Below, piece by piece: positions 27,359-36,784 of a stretch of 64,000 nt of DNA. The DNA comes from Gillisia lutea (GTDB lineage Bacteria; Bacteroidota; Bacteroidia; Flavobacteriales; Flavobacteriaceae), in assembly GCF_021568705.1 (NCBI RefSeq), contig NZ_JAKGTH010000007.1, forward strand, positions 372,001 through 436,000, written 5' to 3'. A program made the translations under genes and the position numbers. The notes under the pieces are model-generated. The model made no database searches. It was not told where the DNA came from and saw only the letters and a program-made list of their open reading frames with translations. Position 1 is the first letter of the stretch. Every line of letters starts with the position of its first letter.

Positions 27359-29683
27359 TTGGAATCATATTTAGCTGAATTAAACGATGCGCAAAGGGCG
27401 CCGGTACTCCAAAAAGACGGAGCAATGATTGTGATTGCGGGAGCTGGATCCGGTAAAACACGAGTACTTACCTATAGAATTGCATACCTGATGAGTTTGG
27501 GGGTAGATGCCTTCAATATCTTATCGCTCACATTTACCAATAAGGCAGCACGTGAAATGAAGAAACGTATTGCTCAAATTGTTGGAAACAGTGAAGCCAA
27601 GAATTTATGGATGGGAACTTTTCATTCCATCTTTGCAAAGATGTTGAGAATGGAAGCCGATAAATTAGGTTATCCGTCAAACTTTACCATTTACGACACT
27701 CAGGATTCGCAACGACTTATCTCTACCATTATTAAAGAAATGGGACTGGATAAAGATGTATACAAATACAAACAGGTATATTCCCGTATTTCATCTTATA
27801 AAAACAGCCTTATTACGGTAAAGGCATATTTCCAGAATGCCGAATTGATGGAGGCTGATGCCATGTCTAAGAAACCGCGTTTGGGAGAGATCTATAAAAA
27901 TTATGTTGATAGATGCTTTAAAGCCGGAGCAATGGATTTTGATGATTTATTGCTGAAGACGAATGAATTGTTGAATCGTTTTCCGGAAGTACTTCAAAAA
28001 TATCAGAATAGATTCCGATACATTCTGGTAGATGAGTATCAGGATACCAATCACTCTCAGTATTTAATTGTAAAAGCGCTTTCTGATAAATTTCAGAATA
28101 TATGCGTGGTAGGGGACGATGCGCAGAGTATTTATGCATTTAGAGGAGCGAATATTAACAATATTCTGAACTTCCAGAAGGATTACGACAATGTGCAAAT
28201 GTACCGTTTGGAGCAAAATTACCGATCTACCAAAAATATTGTAAATGCCGCCAACTCAATAATCGATAAAAACAAGACCAAACTAGAGAAAGTGGTTTGG
28301 ACGGCAAATGATGATGGACCAAAGATTATTGTAAACAGGCTGCTTACTGATGGGGATGAAGGAAGATATGTAGCGAGTTCCATTTTTGAGAACAGAATGC
28401 AACAGCAGCTATCTAACGGAGATTTTGCTATTCTTTATAGAACCAATGCCCAAAGTAGGGCCATGGAAGATGCGTTAAGAAAAAGAGATATTCCTTACAG
28501 GATCTATGGAGGCTTATCGTTCTATCAGCGTAAAGAAATTAAAGATGTGCTTTATTATTTAAGATTGCTTATCAATCAAAATGATGAAGAAGCTTTAAAG
28601 CGAGTAATAAATTATCCGGCGAGGGGAATTGGGCAAACCACGATAGATAAGCTTACTATTACAGCAAATCAATATGGCAAGTCTATTTTTGAGGTGATTG
28701 AGCATTTAGATCATTTAGACCTTAAGATAAATAGCGGAACAAGGGCGAAGCTTACGAACTTCGTGAACATGATTAAAAGTTTTACCATTTTAAGTGAGAA
28801 TGCTGATGCTTTTACCGTAGCCGATACCGTAGCAAAAAAAACAGGTTTAATCCAAGAGCTTAAAAAAGATTCAACTCCTGAAGGGGTGGCCAGAATAGAG
28901 AATATCGAAGAGCTAATGAACGGGATACGGGATTTTGTGGAAGGACAGAAAGAACTGGCCGATACTACCGGTTCTTTAGCTGAGTTCTTAGAAGATGTGG
29001 CCTTAGCGACCGATTCAGATAAAGATACAGGAGATGAGGATAGAGTGGCATTAATGACCATACATTTAGCGAAAGGGCTGGAATTTCCTTACGTATACAT
29101 TGTTGGGATGGAAGAAGATCTATTTCCTTCGGGAATGAGTATGAATACCAGGTCTGAGCTTGAGGAAGAAAGAAGGTTATTTTATGTGGCATTAACCAGG
29201 GCCGAGAAACAAGCTTATTTAACGTATACTCAGTCTAGATATCGTTGGGGAAAACTGGTAGATGCAGAGCCGAGTAGATTTATTGAAGAGATAGATACTC
29301 AATATATGGACTATATGATCCCGCAGGACGATTATAAATATAAGCCCCTTATTGATGCAGATATTTTTGGAGAGGTAGATAAAAGTAAATACAGGCAAAC
29401 AAAGCCTTCACGAGGAACACCACCACCGGCGCATAAGCCAAGTGAAGAGCAACTTCGGAAACTTAGGAAGTTGCGACCCGCTTCAGGCGCTTCAGAAACT
29501 GCTTCAATAAAAGACACCGTAGCTTTAATGGTAGGGAATAAAGTAGAGCATATTCGGTTTGGGAAAGGTGAAGTGATTCAAATAGAGGGTGTGGGACAGG
29601 ATAAAAAAGCTGAAATAAATTTTGAGAATGGCGGATTAAAAAAACTCTTATTGAGATTCGCTAAGCTGAAGGTTCTCTCATAA
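27359..29683 (+). CDS. UvrD/PcrA-type DNA helicase, TTG start
   Basis: A superfamily 1A 3'-5' helicase of 774 residues used in excision repair and replication restart. Motifs in order are the Q-motif LNDAQRAPVL, Walker A IAGAGSGKTRVL, LTFTNKAAREMK, VDEYQDTNHSQY, GDDAQSIYAFRGA, LEQNYRST, LMTIHLAKGLEF, and VALTRAEK. The C-terminal 70 residues form the usual UvrD tail. The frame has no ATG before the Q-motif: an in-frame stop lies at 27329-27331, so TTG at 27359 is the only sensible start. A hairpin terminator follows. Confidence 0.96.
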   Translation: MESYLAELNDAQRAPVLQKDGAMIVIAGAGSGKTRVLTYRIAYLMSLGVDAFNILSLTFTNKAAREMKKRIAQIVGNSEAKNLWMGTFHSIFAKMLRMEADKLGYPSNFTIYDTQDSQRLISTIIKEMGLDKDVYKYKQVYSRISSYKNSLITVKAYFQNAELMEADAMSKKPRLGEIYKNYVDRCFKAGAMDFDDLLLKTNELLNRFPEVLQKYQNRFRYILVDEYQDTNHSQYLIVKALSDKFQNICVVGDDAQSIYAFRGANINNILNFQKDYDNVQMYRLEQNYRSTKNIVNAANSIIDKNKTKLEKVVWTANDDGPKIIVNRLLTDGDEGRYVASSIFENRMQQQLSNGDFAILYRTNAQSRAMEDALRKRDIPYRIYGGLSFYQRKEIKDVLYYLRLLINQNDEEALKRVINYPARGIGQTTIDKLTITANQYGKSIFEVIEHLDHLDLKINSGTRAKLTNFVNMIKSFTILSENADAFTVADTVAKKTGLIQELKKDSTPEGVARIENIEELMNGIRDFVEGQKELADTTGSLAEFLEDVALATDSDKDTGDEDRVALMTIHLAKGLEFPYVYIVGMEEDLFPSGMSMNTRSELEEERRLFYVALTRAEKQAYLTYTQSRYRWGKLVDAEPSRFIEEIDTQYMDYMIPQDDYKYKPLIDADIFGEVDKSKYRQTKPSRGTPPPAHKPSEEQLRKLRKLRPASGASETASIKDTVALMVGNKVEHIRFGKGEVIQIEGVGQDKKAEINFENGGLKKLLLRFAKLKVLS

Positions 29684-29735
29684 AGAGTGAGTGGTAAACA
29701 TAACAAACATTAATTTAATTATAAAAAGTAGATAG

Positions 29736-29770
29736 AACCTCTGAAATATTGTAAATTTTCAGAGGTTTTA
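29736..29770 (+). terminator. Terminator of the UvrD/PcrA gene
   Basis: AACCTCTGAAA, loop, TTTTCAGAGGTTTT on the + strand, just upstream of the YciO gene. Confidence 0.8.
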
Positions 29771-29782
29771 AATTTTATAAAT

Positions 29783-30403
29783 ATGGCAGATTTAATTAGA
29801 ATTTATGAAGAGAATCCTAATCCGAGAGATATAAAAAAAGTTGTTGATGTACTAAGACGGGGGGGCTTGGTAATTTATCCTACCGATACGGTTTATGGAC
29901 TAGGCTGCGATATAACCAATACCTCTGCTTTGGAAAAAATTGCACAGATAAAAGGTGTGAAGTTGGAAAAAGCTAATTTCTCGTTTATTTGTGAAGATCT
30001 TAGCAATCTTTCCGATTATGTAAAGCAAATTGATAATCAAACTTTTAAAATATTAAAACGTTGTTTACCCGGACCCTATACTTTTATACTTCCCGGAAGT
30101 AACAATTTACCAAGTGTTTTTAAGAAAAAGAAAACAGTAGGAATCAGGGTGCCTGATAATAGTATTTGTCAGGCCATAGTAAGGGAGCTTGGAAACCCCG
30201 TGGTGTCTACATCTATTAGAGATGAGGATGAGGTGATCGAGTATACTACCGATCCGGAACTTATTCTCGAGAAGTGGGATAAATTAGTGGATATTGTAGT
30301 GGATGGCGGTTATGGCGATAATATTCCATCAACAGTAATAGATATGACTTCAGGTATACCCGAAGTTATTAGAGAAGGCAAAGGAACCATAGATATTATG
30401 TAA
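29783..30403 (+). CDS. YciO-type Sua5/YrdC family protein
   Basis: A 206-residue protein of the Sua5/YciO/YrdC family, which binds double-stranded RNA and nucleotides. Its length and layout match E. coli YciO better than YrdC or Sua5: VIYPTDTVYGLGCDI, FSFICEDLSNLSDY, LKRCLPGPYTFILPGS, VGIRVPDNSICQAIVRELGNPVVSTS, and STVIDMTSGIPEVIREG. The family's tRNA threonylcarbamoyl-AMP activity is established for YrdC and Sua5 but less sure for YciO. The KxR-type substrate motif appears as KGVKLEKANFSF. Confidence 0.87.
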   Translation: MADLIRIYEENPNPRDIKKVVDVLRRGGLVIYPTDTVYGLGCDITNTSALEKIAQIKGVKLEKANFSFICEDLSNLSDYVKQIDNQTFKILKRCLPGPYTFILPGSNNLPSVFKKKKTVGIRVPDNSICQAIVRELGNPVVSTSIRDEDEVIEYTTDPELILEKWDKLVDIVVDGGYGDNIPSTVIDMTSGIPEVIREGKGTIDIM

Positions 30404-30453
30404 TTCCTATAGTTAAAGCTTTTGAGCAATTTTTAAATGCGTTCAGAAATAAA

Positions 30454-30480
30454 AAAAGCCTCGCTATTGCGAGGCTTTCC
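30454..30480. terminator. Bidirectional terminator
   Basis: AAAAGCCTCGC, TATT loop, GCGAGGCTTT, between the YciO and OmpA-family genes. Confidence 0.88.
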
Positions 30481-30500
30481 TATTATGTATAAGCTTAAAA

Positions 30501-31334
30501 TTATTTAGCTTCTTTCATACCGCTTTCAATCAGGTTGTAGAACTGATCTAATTTAGGTAAGATAACGATACGCGTTCTTCTGTTTTGAGCACGTCCTTCA
30601 GCAGTCGCATTGGTTGCAAGCGGAATGTAGTAACTTCTACCAGCGGCAGTCATTCTTTCTGGTGGCACACCAAATTCATTTTGAAGAACTCTTACAACTG
30701 AAGTAGCACGTTTCACGCTAAGATCCCAGTTGTCTTCAAGAACCGCAGTTTTAATAGCCTGATCATCAGTATGACCTTCTACCATAAATTCGATCTCTGG
30801 TTTGTTCTTTACAACAGTAGCAACTTTACCAAGTACTTGTTTAGCACGAGCACTTACGTTATAACGTCCGCTGTCAAATAATAATTTGTCTGAGATAGAA
30901 ACATAAACAACACCTTTCTCAACGTTGATTTGGATATCCTCATCATTAAGATTTCCTAATGCACCTTTTAAACTTGTAACTAAAGCAAGCGTTACAGAAT
31001 CTTTTTTGGTGATGGCATCTTGCATGCGTTGGATCTTCATGTCTTTCTCTTTAATGCTCTCTAAAGATTTCTCTAAGTTAGCAGCTTCTTTTGTAGAAAG
31101 AGTAGCTAAGTTTCCAACGTTGTTAAGCAATGCTGCATTCTGGTTGTTTAAAACCTTAATTTGTTCGTTAAATCTTTCTTTCTCGTCTAAACAAGAGTTC
31201 AATTTAACGGTTGCAGTATTTAATTGATCTTTAGTCTCTTTTTGTAAAGTTTCTAATTCAGAGTATTTCTTCTGTGAAACACAAGAAGAAAGCAAAAGTG
31301 CCGCTGTGGCCGATAAAAGCATGATTTTCTTCAT
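30501..31334 (-). CDS. OmpA-family lipoprotein
   Basis: A 277-residue lipoprotein with lipobox LLSSC at residues 14-18. A long coiled coil (about residues 22-120, rich in leucine, glutamate and lysine heptads) precedes a C-terminal OmpA peptidoglycan-binding domain at about 140-265. The latter has LLFDSGRYNV, VEGHTDDQAI, NWDLSVKRATSVVRVL and GRAQNRRTRIVI, with the aspartate and arginine that bind diaminopimelate. It likely tethers the outer membrane to the wall. It has its own TAGCTTTG promoter and is isolated. Confidence 0.93.
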   Translation of the reverse strand: MKKIMLLSATAALLLSSCVSQKKYSELETLQKETKDQLNTATVKLNSCLDEKERFNEQIKVLNNQNAALLNNVGNLATLSTKEAANLEKSLESIKEKDMKIQRMQDAITKKDSVTLALVTSLKGALGNLNDEDIQINVEKGVVYVSISDKLLFDSGRYNVSARAKQVLGKVATVVKNKPEIEFMVEGHTDDQAIKTAVLEDNWDLSVKRATSVVRVLQNEFGVPPERMTAAGRSYYIPLATNATAEGRAQNRRTRIVILPKLDQFYNLIESGMKEAK

Positions 31335-31367
31335 AATTTGTTTTAATTGTTAATTGTTAGAATTTTC

Positions 31368-31375
31368 CAAAGCTA
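31368..31375 (-). promoter_or_regulatory. -7 promoter box of the OmpA-family gene
   Basis: TAGCTTTG on the reverse strand matches TAnnTTTG, predicting a leader of about 29 bases before the ATG at 31334. Confidence 0.6.
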
Positions 31376-31416
31376 CCAAAATTAATGCCAAATGAATGGT
31401 TAGTACCTTCAAAAAA

Positions 31417-32409
31417 TTATAATTCGGAATATTTTTTTACTCCTGTTAAATAGTGAGTACAAACAACGGAAAATTTTGAAAAATAATCCACCTTATTCGC
31501 TATTTTTTTTCGCTTTTTAAGAAGTTTTGGGAGTTCTTTATAAAAATCTATGTGCGCTTTAAATACAGATTTAAAATGTTCATAATCAATATTTAACAAA
31601 AATTTAAGAGAGGCAATTCCATCCAAGATCATACGGCAAATCACCACAAAGAGCACTTGGTTTGAGGGAACATTTTTTACGAGATTATAAAGACTGTTTC
31701 TAAAATTATAATAGGTCTTTTTTGGGTTATAAGTACTTAACGTTGCTCCTCCAACATGATAAATTACCGATTTATAGGTGTATTTTATTCGGTATCCCAA
31801 ATTATGTATGCGCCAGCAAAGATCGATTTCTTCCTGATGTGCAAAATAATCTTCATCTAATCCTCCTGCTTCTCTGTATACTGTATTTCTTATAGCTAAA
31901 CACGCTCCACTAGCCCAAAAAATATCAACTTCATCATCATATTGGCCCTCATCTTTTTCAATACTATCAAAAATTCTCCCTCTACAATATGGATACCCAA
32001 ATTTGTCTATAAATCCACCAGCTGCCCCGGCATATTCAAAACATTCAGGGTTTTTAAAATCCAGGATCTTAGGTTGTACTGCTGCTACATCTGTTTCATT
32101 CTCAAAGATTTCCTTAATAGGTTCCAGCCAATAAGGAGTTACCTGTACATCACTATTCAATAATATTAGGATATCTTCGGTTAAATGGGAAAGTGCATCG
32201 TTATAACCTTTGGCGAAGCCTCCGTTTACTTTGTTTTGAATTATGGCAACTTCTGGATGATTGTGTGTAACATATTCTACAGATGTATCTGTGGAAGCAT
32301 TATCTGCTACGTACACCTTAGCATGTGCCGAATAATCTAAAACTGTTGGTAAGAACTGTTTAAGAAGTTCCACTCCATTCCAGTTTAATATAACTACTGC
32401 TATTTTCAT
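31417..32409 (-). CDS. Glycosyltransferase family 2
   Basis: A 330-residue GT-A glycosyltransferase with VVILNWNGVELL at the N-terminus, a nucleotide-sugar-binding VADNASTD, NGGFAKGYNDAL, and the metal site LNSDVQV. The segment IFWASGACLAIRNTVYREAGGLDEDYF carries the acceptor-side loop (quoted in part), and a C-terminal positively charged helical tail may touch the membrane. It resembles rhamnosyltransferase-like GT2 enzymes, but the substrate is not predictable. No polysaccharide locus surrounds it. Confidence 0.9.
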   Translation of the reverse strand: MKIAVVILNWNGVELLKQFLPTVLDYSAHAKVYVADNASTDTSVEYVTHNHPEVAIIQNKVNGGFAKGYNDALSHLTEDILILLNSDVQVTPYWLEPIKEIFENETDVAAVQPKILDFKNPECFEYAGAAGGFIDKFGYPYCRGRIFDSIEKDEGQYDDEVDIFWASGACLAIRNTVYREAGGLDEDYFAHQEEIDLCWRIHNLGYRIKYTYKSVIYHVGGATLSTYNPKKTYYNFRNSLYNLVKNVPSNQVLFVVICRMILDGIASLKFLLNIDYEHFKSVFKAHIDFYKELPKLLKKRKKIANKVDYFSKFSVVCTHYLTGVKKYSEL

Positions 32410-32464
32410 TTAAATTTCAATAATTCTGTAAGGCTATTACTGCCGTTTTACTTTTCTGTGCTCC

Positions 32465-32911
32465 TTAATTAGTGTAGGAAGGGAGATCTGGTAGGAAACT
32501 ATATTTTTCCTCTTCATAATCCATTTTGCAAAAATAATGATCGATGCCATTTGTTACCATAAGGTATTTTGCATTTAGACTTTTGTTATAACGAGCTATC
32601 TGATCAAAAGTTGTTTGAGTTATTTTTATGTTGGGCGCTTTGCATTCAACTATTACGTGAATATTACCTGTAGAAGTATATACTACAATATCATAACGTT
32701 TCAGCATTTTGCCTACCATAAGCTGTTTTTCAACATTAATAAGACTTTTAGGAAACTGCTTTATGTCCATTAAAAATTGGACGGTATGTATACGCACCCA
32801 TTCTTCTGGCGTAAGAATGACAAACTTTTTCCTGATTTCATCAAAAACAGCTATTTTATTTTCGCTATTTTTGAACCGAAATGAGTAATTGGGGAAATTC
32901 AGTTTCTGCAT
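32465..32911 (-). CDS. Stand-alone HsdR N-terminal-like (PD-D/ExK) protein
   Basis: A 148-residue protein matching the N-terminal nuclease part of type I restriction R subunits, with no helicase or methylase partner nearby. The catalytic pattern is visible: RYDIVVY (aspartate), then VIVECKAPN (ExK), so nuclease activity is possible. The N-terminal helix contains EEWVRIHTVQFLM. It is divergent from holA with 127 bases between, an arrangement I recall as common in this group, which suggests a housekeeping rather than a defence role. Confidence 0.8.
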   Translation of the reverse strand: MQKLNFPNYSFRFKNSENKIAVFDEIRKKFVILTPEEWVRIHTVQFLMDIKQFPKSLINVEKQLMVGKMLKRYDIVVYTSTGNIHVIVECKAPNIKITQTTFDQIARYNKSLNAKYLMVTNGIDHYFCKMDYEEEKYSFLPDLPSYTN

Positions 32912-33038
32912 AGGTTCAAATTAACGAATAACCCGGGGATATTTCAAGTTTAGATCACTTATTGGCTGCTATTGGTAAGCTTTTAATTCAAAACCAGCCC
33001 TAACTTATTAAGAATATCAAACAACTGCCGTTACATAT

Positions 33039-34043
33039 ATGGATGAAGCAATTAAAATAGTTACCGATATAAAAAATGGACAGATTAAACCCATTTATTT
33101 TTTAATGGGAGATGAACCATATTATATCGACAAGATTGCCGACTATATTGAGGATAACTTAATGCCAGAGGAGGAAAGAGGATTCAATCAAATGGTATTA
33201 TATGGGCGAGATACCAGTGTTGATGATATTGTAAGCAATGCTAAGCGGTATCCAATGATGGCTGAACGACAGCTGATAATAGTTAAAGAAGCTCAGGACC
33301 TTGTAAGAAGTATTGATAAGTTTGAACAATATGCTGAAAATCCTCAGCCTACTACAGTGGTGGTTTTTTGTTATAAATACAAGAAAATAGATAAACGTAA
33401 AAAACTTTACAAGGCAGTTGCTAAAACCGGGTTGATGTTTGAAAGCAAACGCTTGTACGATAATCAGGTAGCAGATTGGATTCAGAAATCCATGAAATCA
33501 CGAGGCTACACTATTTCACCAAAAGCATCCCAAATGTTGGTTGAATTTTTAGGAATAGATTTGAGTAAGATAGATAATGAATTGAAAAAATTACAATTGA
33601 TCTCTCCTAAAGGAACCGATATTACACCCGAACTAATAGAAGAGAACATAGGGATAAGTAAAGATTTCAATAACTTTGAACTTAGAAAAGCTATTGGGGT
33701 GAGGGACGAATTAAAGGTGCATCACATCATTAATTACTTTTCCCAAAATCCTAAGGATAATCCTATGGTAGTAACGGTTTCGTTGCTTTTTGCCTATTTT
33801 TCTCAAATAATGCAATATCATGGTCTCGCTGATAAATCTAAGCCTAATGTTGCTAAGTACTTGAAGATAAACCCATATTTTGTTAATGATTATGTAGTGG
33901 CTGCCAGAAATTATCCCATGAAAAAAGTTAGTCAGATAATAGGGCTTTTAAGAGAGGCTGATGTTAAAGGTAAAGGAGTAGGGGCTGCTAACGTGTCTCA
34001 GGGAGACCTGCTGAAGGAACTTGTAGTAAAAATAATGCATTAA
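33039..34043 (+). CDS. holA: DNA polymerase III, delta subunit
   Basis: The clamp-loader delta subunit that opens the beta clamp. 334 residues, standard for the family. The N-terminal part is IYFLMGDEPYYIDKIADYI, then MVLYGRDTSVDDIV and a degenerate nucleotide domain. The lid/collar domains follow (SGIDLSKIDNELKKLQL-like, NNFELRKAIGVRDELKVHHIINYF). It starts an apparent run of co-directional genes: menA begins five bases after its stop. Confidence 0.94.
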   Translation: MDEAIKIVTDIKNGQIKPIYFLMGDEPYYIDKIADYIEDNLMPEEERGFNQMVLYGRDTSVDDIVSNAKRYPMMAERQLIIVKEAQDLVRSIDKFEQYAENPQPTTVVVFCYKYKKIDKRKKLYKAVAKTGLMFESKRLYDNQVADWIQKSMKSRGYTISPKASQMLVEFLGIDLSKIDNELKKLQLISPKGTDITPELIEENIGISKDFNNFELRKAIGVRDELKVHHIINYFSQNPKDNPMVVTVSLLFAYFSQIMQYHGLADKSKPNVAKYLKINPYFVNDYVVAARNYPMKKVSQIIGLLREADVKGKGVGAANVSQGDLLKELVVKIMH

Positions 34044-34048
34044 TAAAG

Positions 34049-34951
34049 ATGGGGAATTTTAGAACCTGGGTAAGTGCAGCCCGATTAAGAACCTTACCAT
34101 TATCAATTTCCGGCATTGTGGTTGGCACTACCATAGCGGTGAGAGATGGGTATTTCAGTATTGTTATATTCAGTTTAGCTATGGCCACAACTTTAGGTTT
34201 ACAAATCCTTTCCAACTTTGCAAACGATTATGGAGATGGTGTTAAAGGCACAGATAATGAGGATAGAATTGGCCCTATGCGAGCTATTCAAAGTGGGTTG
34301 ATTTCCCATAAGGAAATGAAGCAAGGTATTGTAATAACAGCAGTTGCAACTTTAATATTAGCACTGTTACTTATCTATGCTTCCTTCGGAAAGAATAATT
34401 TTGGTTATGCAATTCTCTATGTTTTGCTGGGAATTGCAGCAATAACAGCTGCAATTAAATATACGGTCGGTAATAATGCCTATGGTTATAGGGGGTTGGG
34501 GGATCTCTTTGTTTTCCTGTTCTTTGGTTTAGTAGGAGTGTACGGGTCTTATTTCCTATATTCCCTTGACTGGAATTGGGTAGTTATCCTTCCGGCATGT
34601 GCTATAGGATTTCTAAGCGCAGGTGTTCTAAACCTGAATAATATGAGGGATCGCATACCTGATGAAAAGGCAGGGAAAATAACATTCGTTGTAAAATTAG
34701 GCCCGGTTCGAGCAAAGAATTACCACTATACTCTTATAATTGGAGCCATTTTATTTTTACTTATATATACGGTACTCACCTTAGAAAGTTTTAATGATTT
34801 TATATATGTTTTAGCATTTATTCCCTTGCTCCTTCATCTAAAAAGGGTGGACCAAAATAAGGAACCTATATTACTCGATCCTGAATTAAAAGTCTTAGCA
34901 CTTACAACCTTTTTTATTTCTATTCTGTTCGGATTAGGCTTGCTTATATAA
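34049..34951 (+). CDS. menA: 1,4-dihydroxy-2-naphthoate polyprenyltransferase
   Basis: Membrane UbiA-family prenyltransferase that attaches the polyprenyl tail to DHNA, giving demethylmenaquinone. It has 300 residues with eight or nine hydrophobic helices. The first aspartate-rich motif is NDYGDGVKGTDNEDR and the second NNMRDRIPDEKAGK, both with the Mg-diphosphate aspartates. Five bases after holA and followed by the MBL, menC, CPBP and menE genes. Confidence 0.95.
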   Translation: MGNFRTWVSAARLRTLPLSISGIVVGTTIAVRDGYFSIVIFSLAMATTLGLQILSNFANDYGDGVKGTDNEDRIGPMRAIQSGLISHKEMKQGIVITAVATLILALLLIYASFGKNNFGYAILYVLLGIAAITAAIKYTVGNNAYGYRGLGDLFVFLFFGLVGVYGSYFLYSLDWNWVVILPACAIGFLSAGVLNLNNMRDRIPDEKAGKITFVVKLGPVRAKNYHYTLIIGAILFLLIYTVLTLESFNDFIYVLAFIPLLLHLKRVDQNKEPILLDPELKVLALTTFFISILFGLGLLI

Positions 34952-35036
34952 GCTAGTTTTAACAAAACTATATACTCCCCTGAACTTATAATATTTTCAC
35001 AATGTTTAATTTTATACTCCATTAAAATATCAGATT

Positions 35037-35717
35037 ATGAAAATCACTTTTTACGGACAAAATTCACTAGGAATTAAAATTGGAGATATCAATATTATAG
35101 TAGATCCTTTTATAAGCGGAAACGATCTTTCTAAGGATAAAATAGATATTTATGATCTTAAAGCCGATTATATCTTGCTTACACATGCACACCAGGATCA
35201 TATTTTAGATGCGGAAGCCATAGCGAAAAATACCGGCGCGGTAATAGTAAGTAATTTTGAGATTGCTAACTATTATGAAGCTAAAGGTTTAGAAGTACAT
35301 CCTATGAATCATGGAGGAAGCTGGGATTTTGAATTTGGAAGTTTAAAATATGTGAATGCCATTCATACTTCATCTTTTCCTGACGGAAGTTATGGTGGTC
35401 AGCCTGGAGGTTTTGTAATTGAAAGTGAGCACAAGAATATCTATATTGCCGGGGATACTGCCCTTACAATGGATATGAAACTTATTCCTTTACAAACCAA
35501 GCTGGATCTGGCAGTTTTGCCAATTGGCGATAATTTTACAATGGGAGTAGGTGATGCTATTATAGCCAGCGACTTTATAGAATGTGATAAGATTTTGGGT
35601 TGCCATTACGATACCTTTGGTTATATAGAAATAGATCATGAAGAAGCAAAACGCAAATTCTATGAAAAAGGAAAAGATCTCATGTTATTAGAAATTGGAG
35701 AAAGCATAGAACTTTAA
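35037..35717 (+). CDS. Metal-dependent hydrolase, UPF0173 (MBL fold)
   Basis: A 226-residue metallo-beta-lactamase-fold hydrolase. Zinc ligands are in LTHAHQDHILDAEA, NHGGSWDFE, and AGDTALTMDMK, with a final histidine in LGCHYDTFGYIEID. The family is called UPF0173 and has no settled substrate. It lies between menA and menC, 85 bases after the former and 21 before the latter. A role in menaquinone synthesis, for example hydrolysis of the DHNA-CoA thioester, is possible but purely contextual. Confidence 0.88.
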   Translation: MKITFYGQNSLGIKIGDINIIVDPFISGNDLSKDKIDIYDLKADYILLTHAHQDHILDAEAIAKNTGAVIVSNFEIANYYEAKGLEVHPMNHGGSWDFEFGSLKYVNAIHTSSFPDGSYGGQPGGFVIESEHKNIYIAGDTALTMDMKLIPLQTKLDLAVLPIGDNFTMGVGDAIIASDFIECDKILGCHYDTFGYIEIDHEEAKRKFYEKGKDLMLLEIGESIEL

Positions 35718-35738
35718 TAGATTTCCTGAAATATAAAG

Positions 35739-36776
35739 ATGCTTCAAGCTACCTATAAAAAATATATTCTACAGTTTAAGCGCCCCAGTGGAACTTCACG
35801 GGGCGTTCTTAATACTAAAGAAACCTGGTTCCTGATACTTAAAGAGCATGGAAATATTGGAATTGGAGAATGCGGTATTTTGCGAAGTCTTAGTATAGAT
35901 GACCGACCGAATTATGAGGAGAAATTAAAGTGGGTTTGTGAAAATATCCATCTTGGTAGTGATTTTCTTTGGGAAGAGTTGAGTGAATTTCCCTCCATTC
36001 AGTTTGGAGTAGAAATGGCTTTTAGATCCTTACAAGCACAAGATCCGTTTATATTACACCCTTCTAATTTTACCTCTGGTAAGGCTGAAATTTCTATAAA
36101 CGGATTGGTATGGATGGGAGAGAAAGAATTCATGCGCTCTCAAATAGTAGAAAAAATTGAAAGTGGTTTTAAGTGTATAAAGATGAAAATTGGTGCTATC
36201 GATTTTCAAACTGAATTAGATCTTCTTAAATACATTCGATCTGAGTTCTCATCGGATGAAATAGAACTTCGGGTAGATGCCAATGGTGCATTTTCACCTT
36301 CCGAAGCATTAGAAAAATTGAAACGTTTAAGTGAATATCAATTACATAGCATTGAACAACCAATTAAACCAGGACAGACAGAATTAATGGCTGAATTATG
36401 CATTAAAACTCCAGTGCCTGTAGCTCTGGATGAAGAGTTGATTGGTATTGCTGATGTGAAAAAGAAAAAAGAGTTATTACAAAATATAAATCCGCAATAT
36501 GTGATCTTTAAACCAAGTTTAATAGGTGGTTATAAAGGCACTCAGCAATGGTTAGACATTGCTGAAGACAATAATATTGGATGGTGGGTGACCAGTGCGT
36601 TAGAGAGCAATGTGGGCCTTAATGCTATTAGCCAGTGGGCGTACACTAAAAATTCGCCTATGCCACAAGGTTTAGGAACAGGTTCACTTTATACGAATAA
36701 CTTTGAAAGTCCATTAGAAGTAAAAAATGGCACTATTAGATACAACCCTGAAATTTCCTGGAATTTCAATTTATAA
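35739..36776 (+). CDS. menC: o-Succinylbenzoate synthase
   Basis: Dehydrates SHCHC to o-succinylbenzoate in menaquinone synthesis. A 345-residue enolase-superfamily enzyme with the catalytic KxK in CIKMKIGAIDF, metal ligands in RVDANGAF, SIEQPI and ALDEEL, and the second lysine in VIFKPSLIGG. It follows the MBL gene by 21 bases. The C-terminal WNFNL is immediately followed, nine bases on, by the CPBP gene, so the group looks operonic. Confidence 0.92.
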   Translation: MLQATYKKYILQFKRPSGTSRGVLNTKETWFLILKEHGNIGIGECGILRSLSIDDRPNYEEKLKWVCENIHLGSDFLWEELSEFPSIQFGVEMAFRSLQAQDPFILHPSNFTSGKAEISINGLVWMGEKEFMRSQIVEKIESGFKCIKMKIGAIDFQTELDLLKYIRSEFSSDEIELRVDANGAFSPSEALEKLKRLSEYQLHSIEQPIKPGQTELMAELCIKTPVPVALDEELIGIADVKKKKELLQNINPQYVIFKPSLIGGYKGTQQWLDIAEDNNIGWWVTSALESNVGLNAISQWAYTKNSPMPQGLGTGSLYTNNFESPLEVKNGTIRYNPEISWNFNL

Positions 36777-36784
36777 CAGTTTTT

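Noticed and set aside
32465-32911. Restriction-modification system suspected from the HsdR N-terminal similarity
   Set aside because: No methylase, specificity subunit or helicase domain nearby; only the single nuclease-like domain is present.
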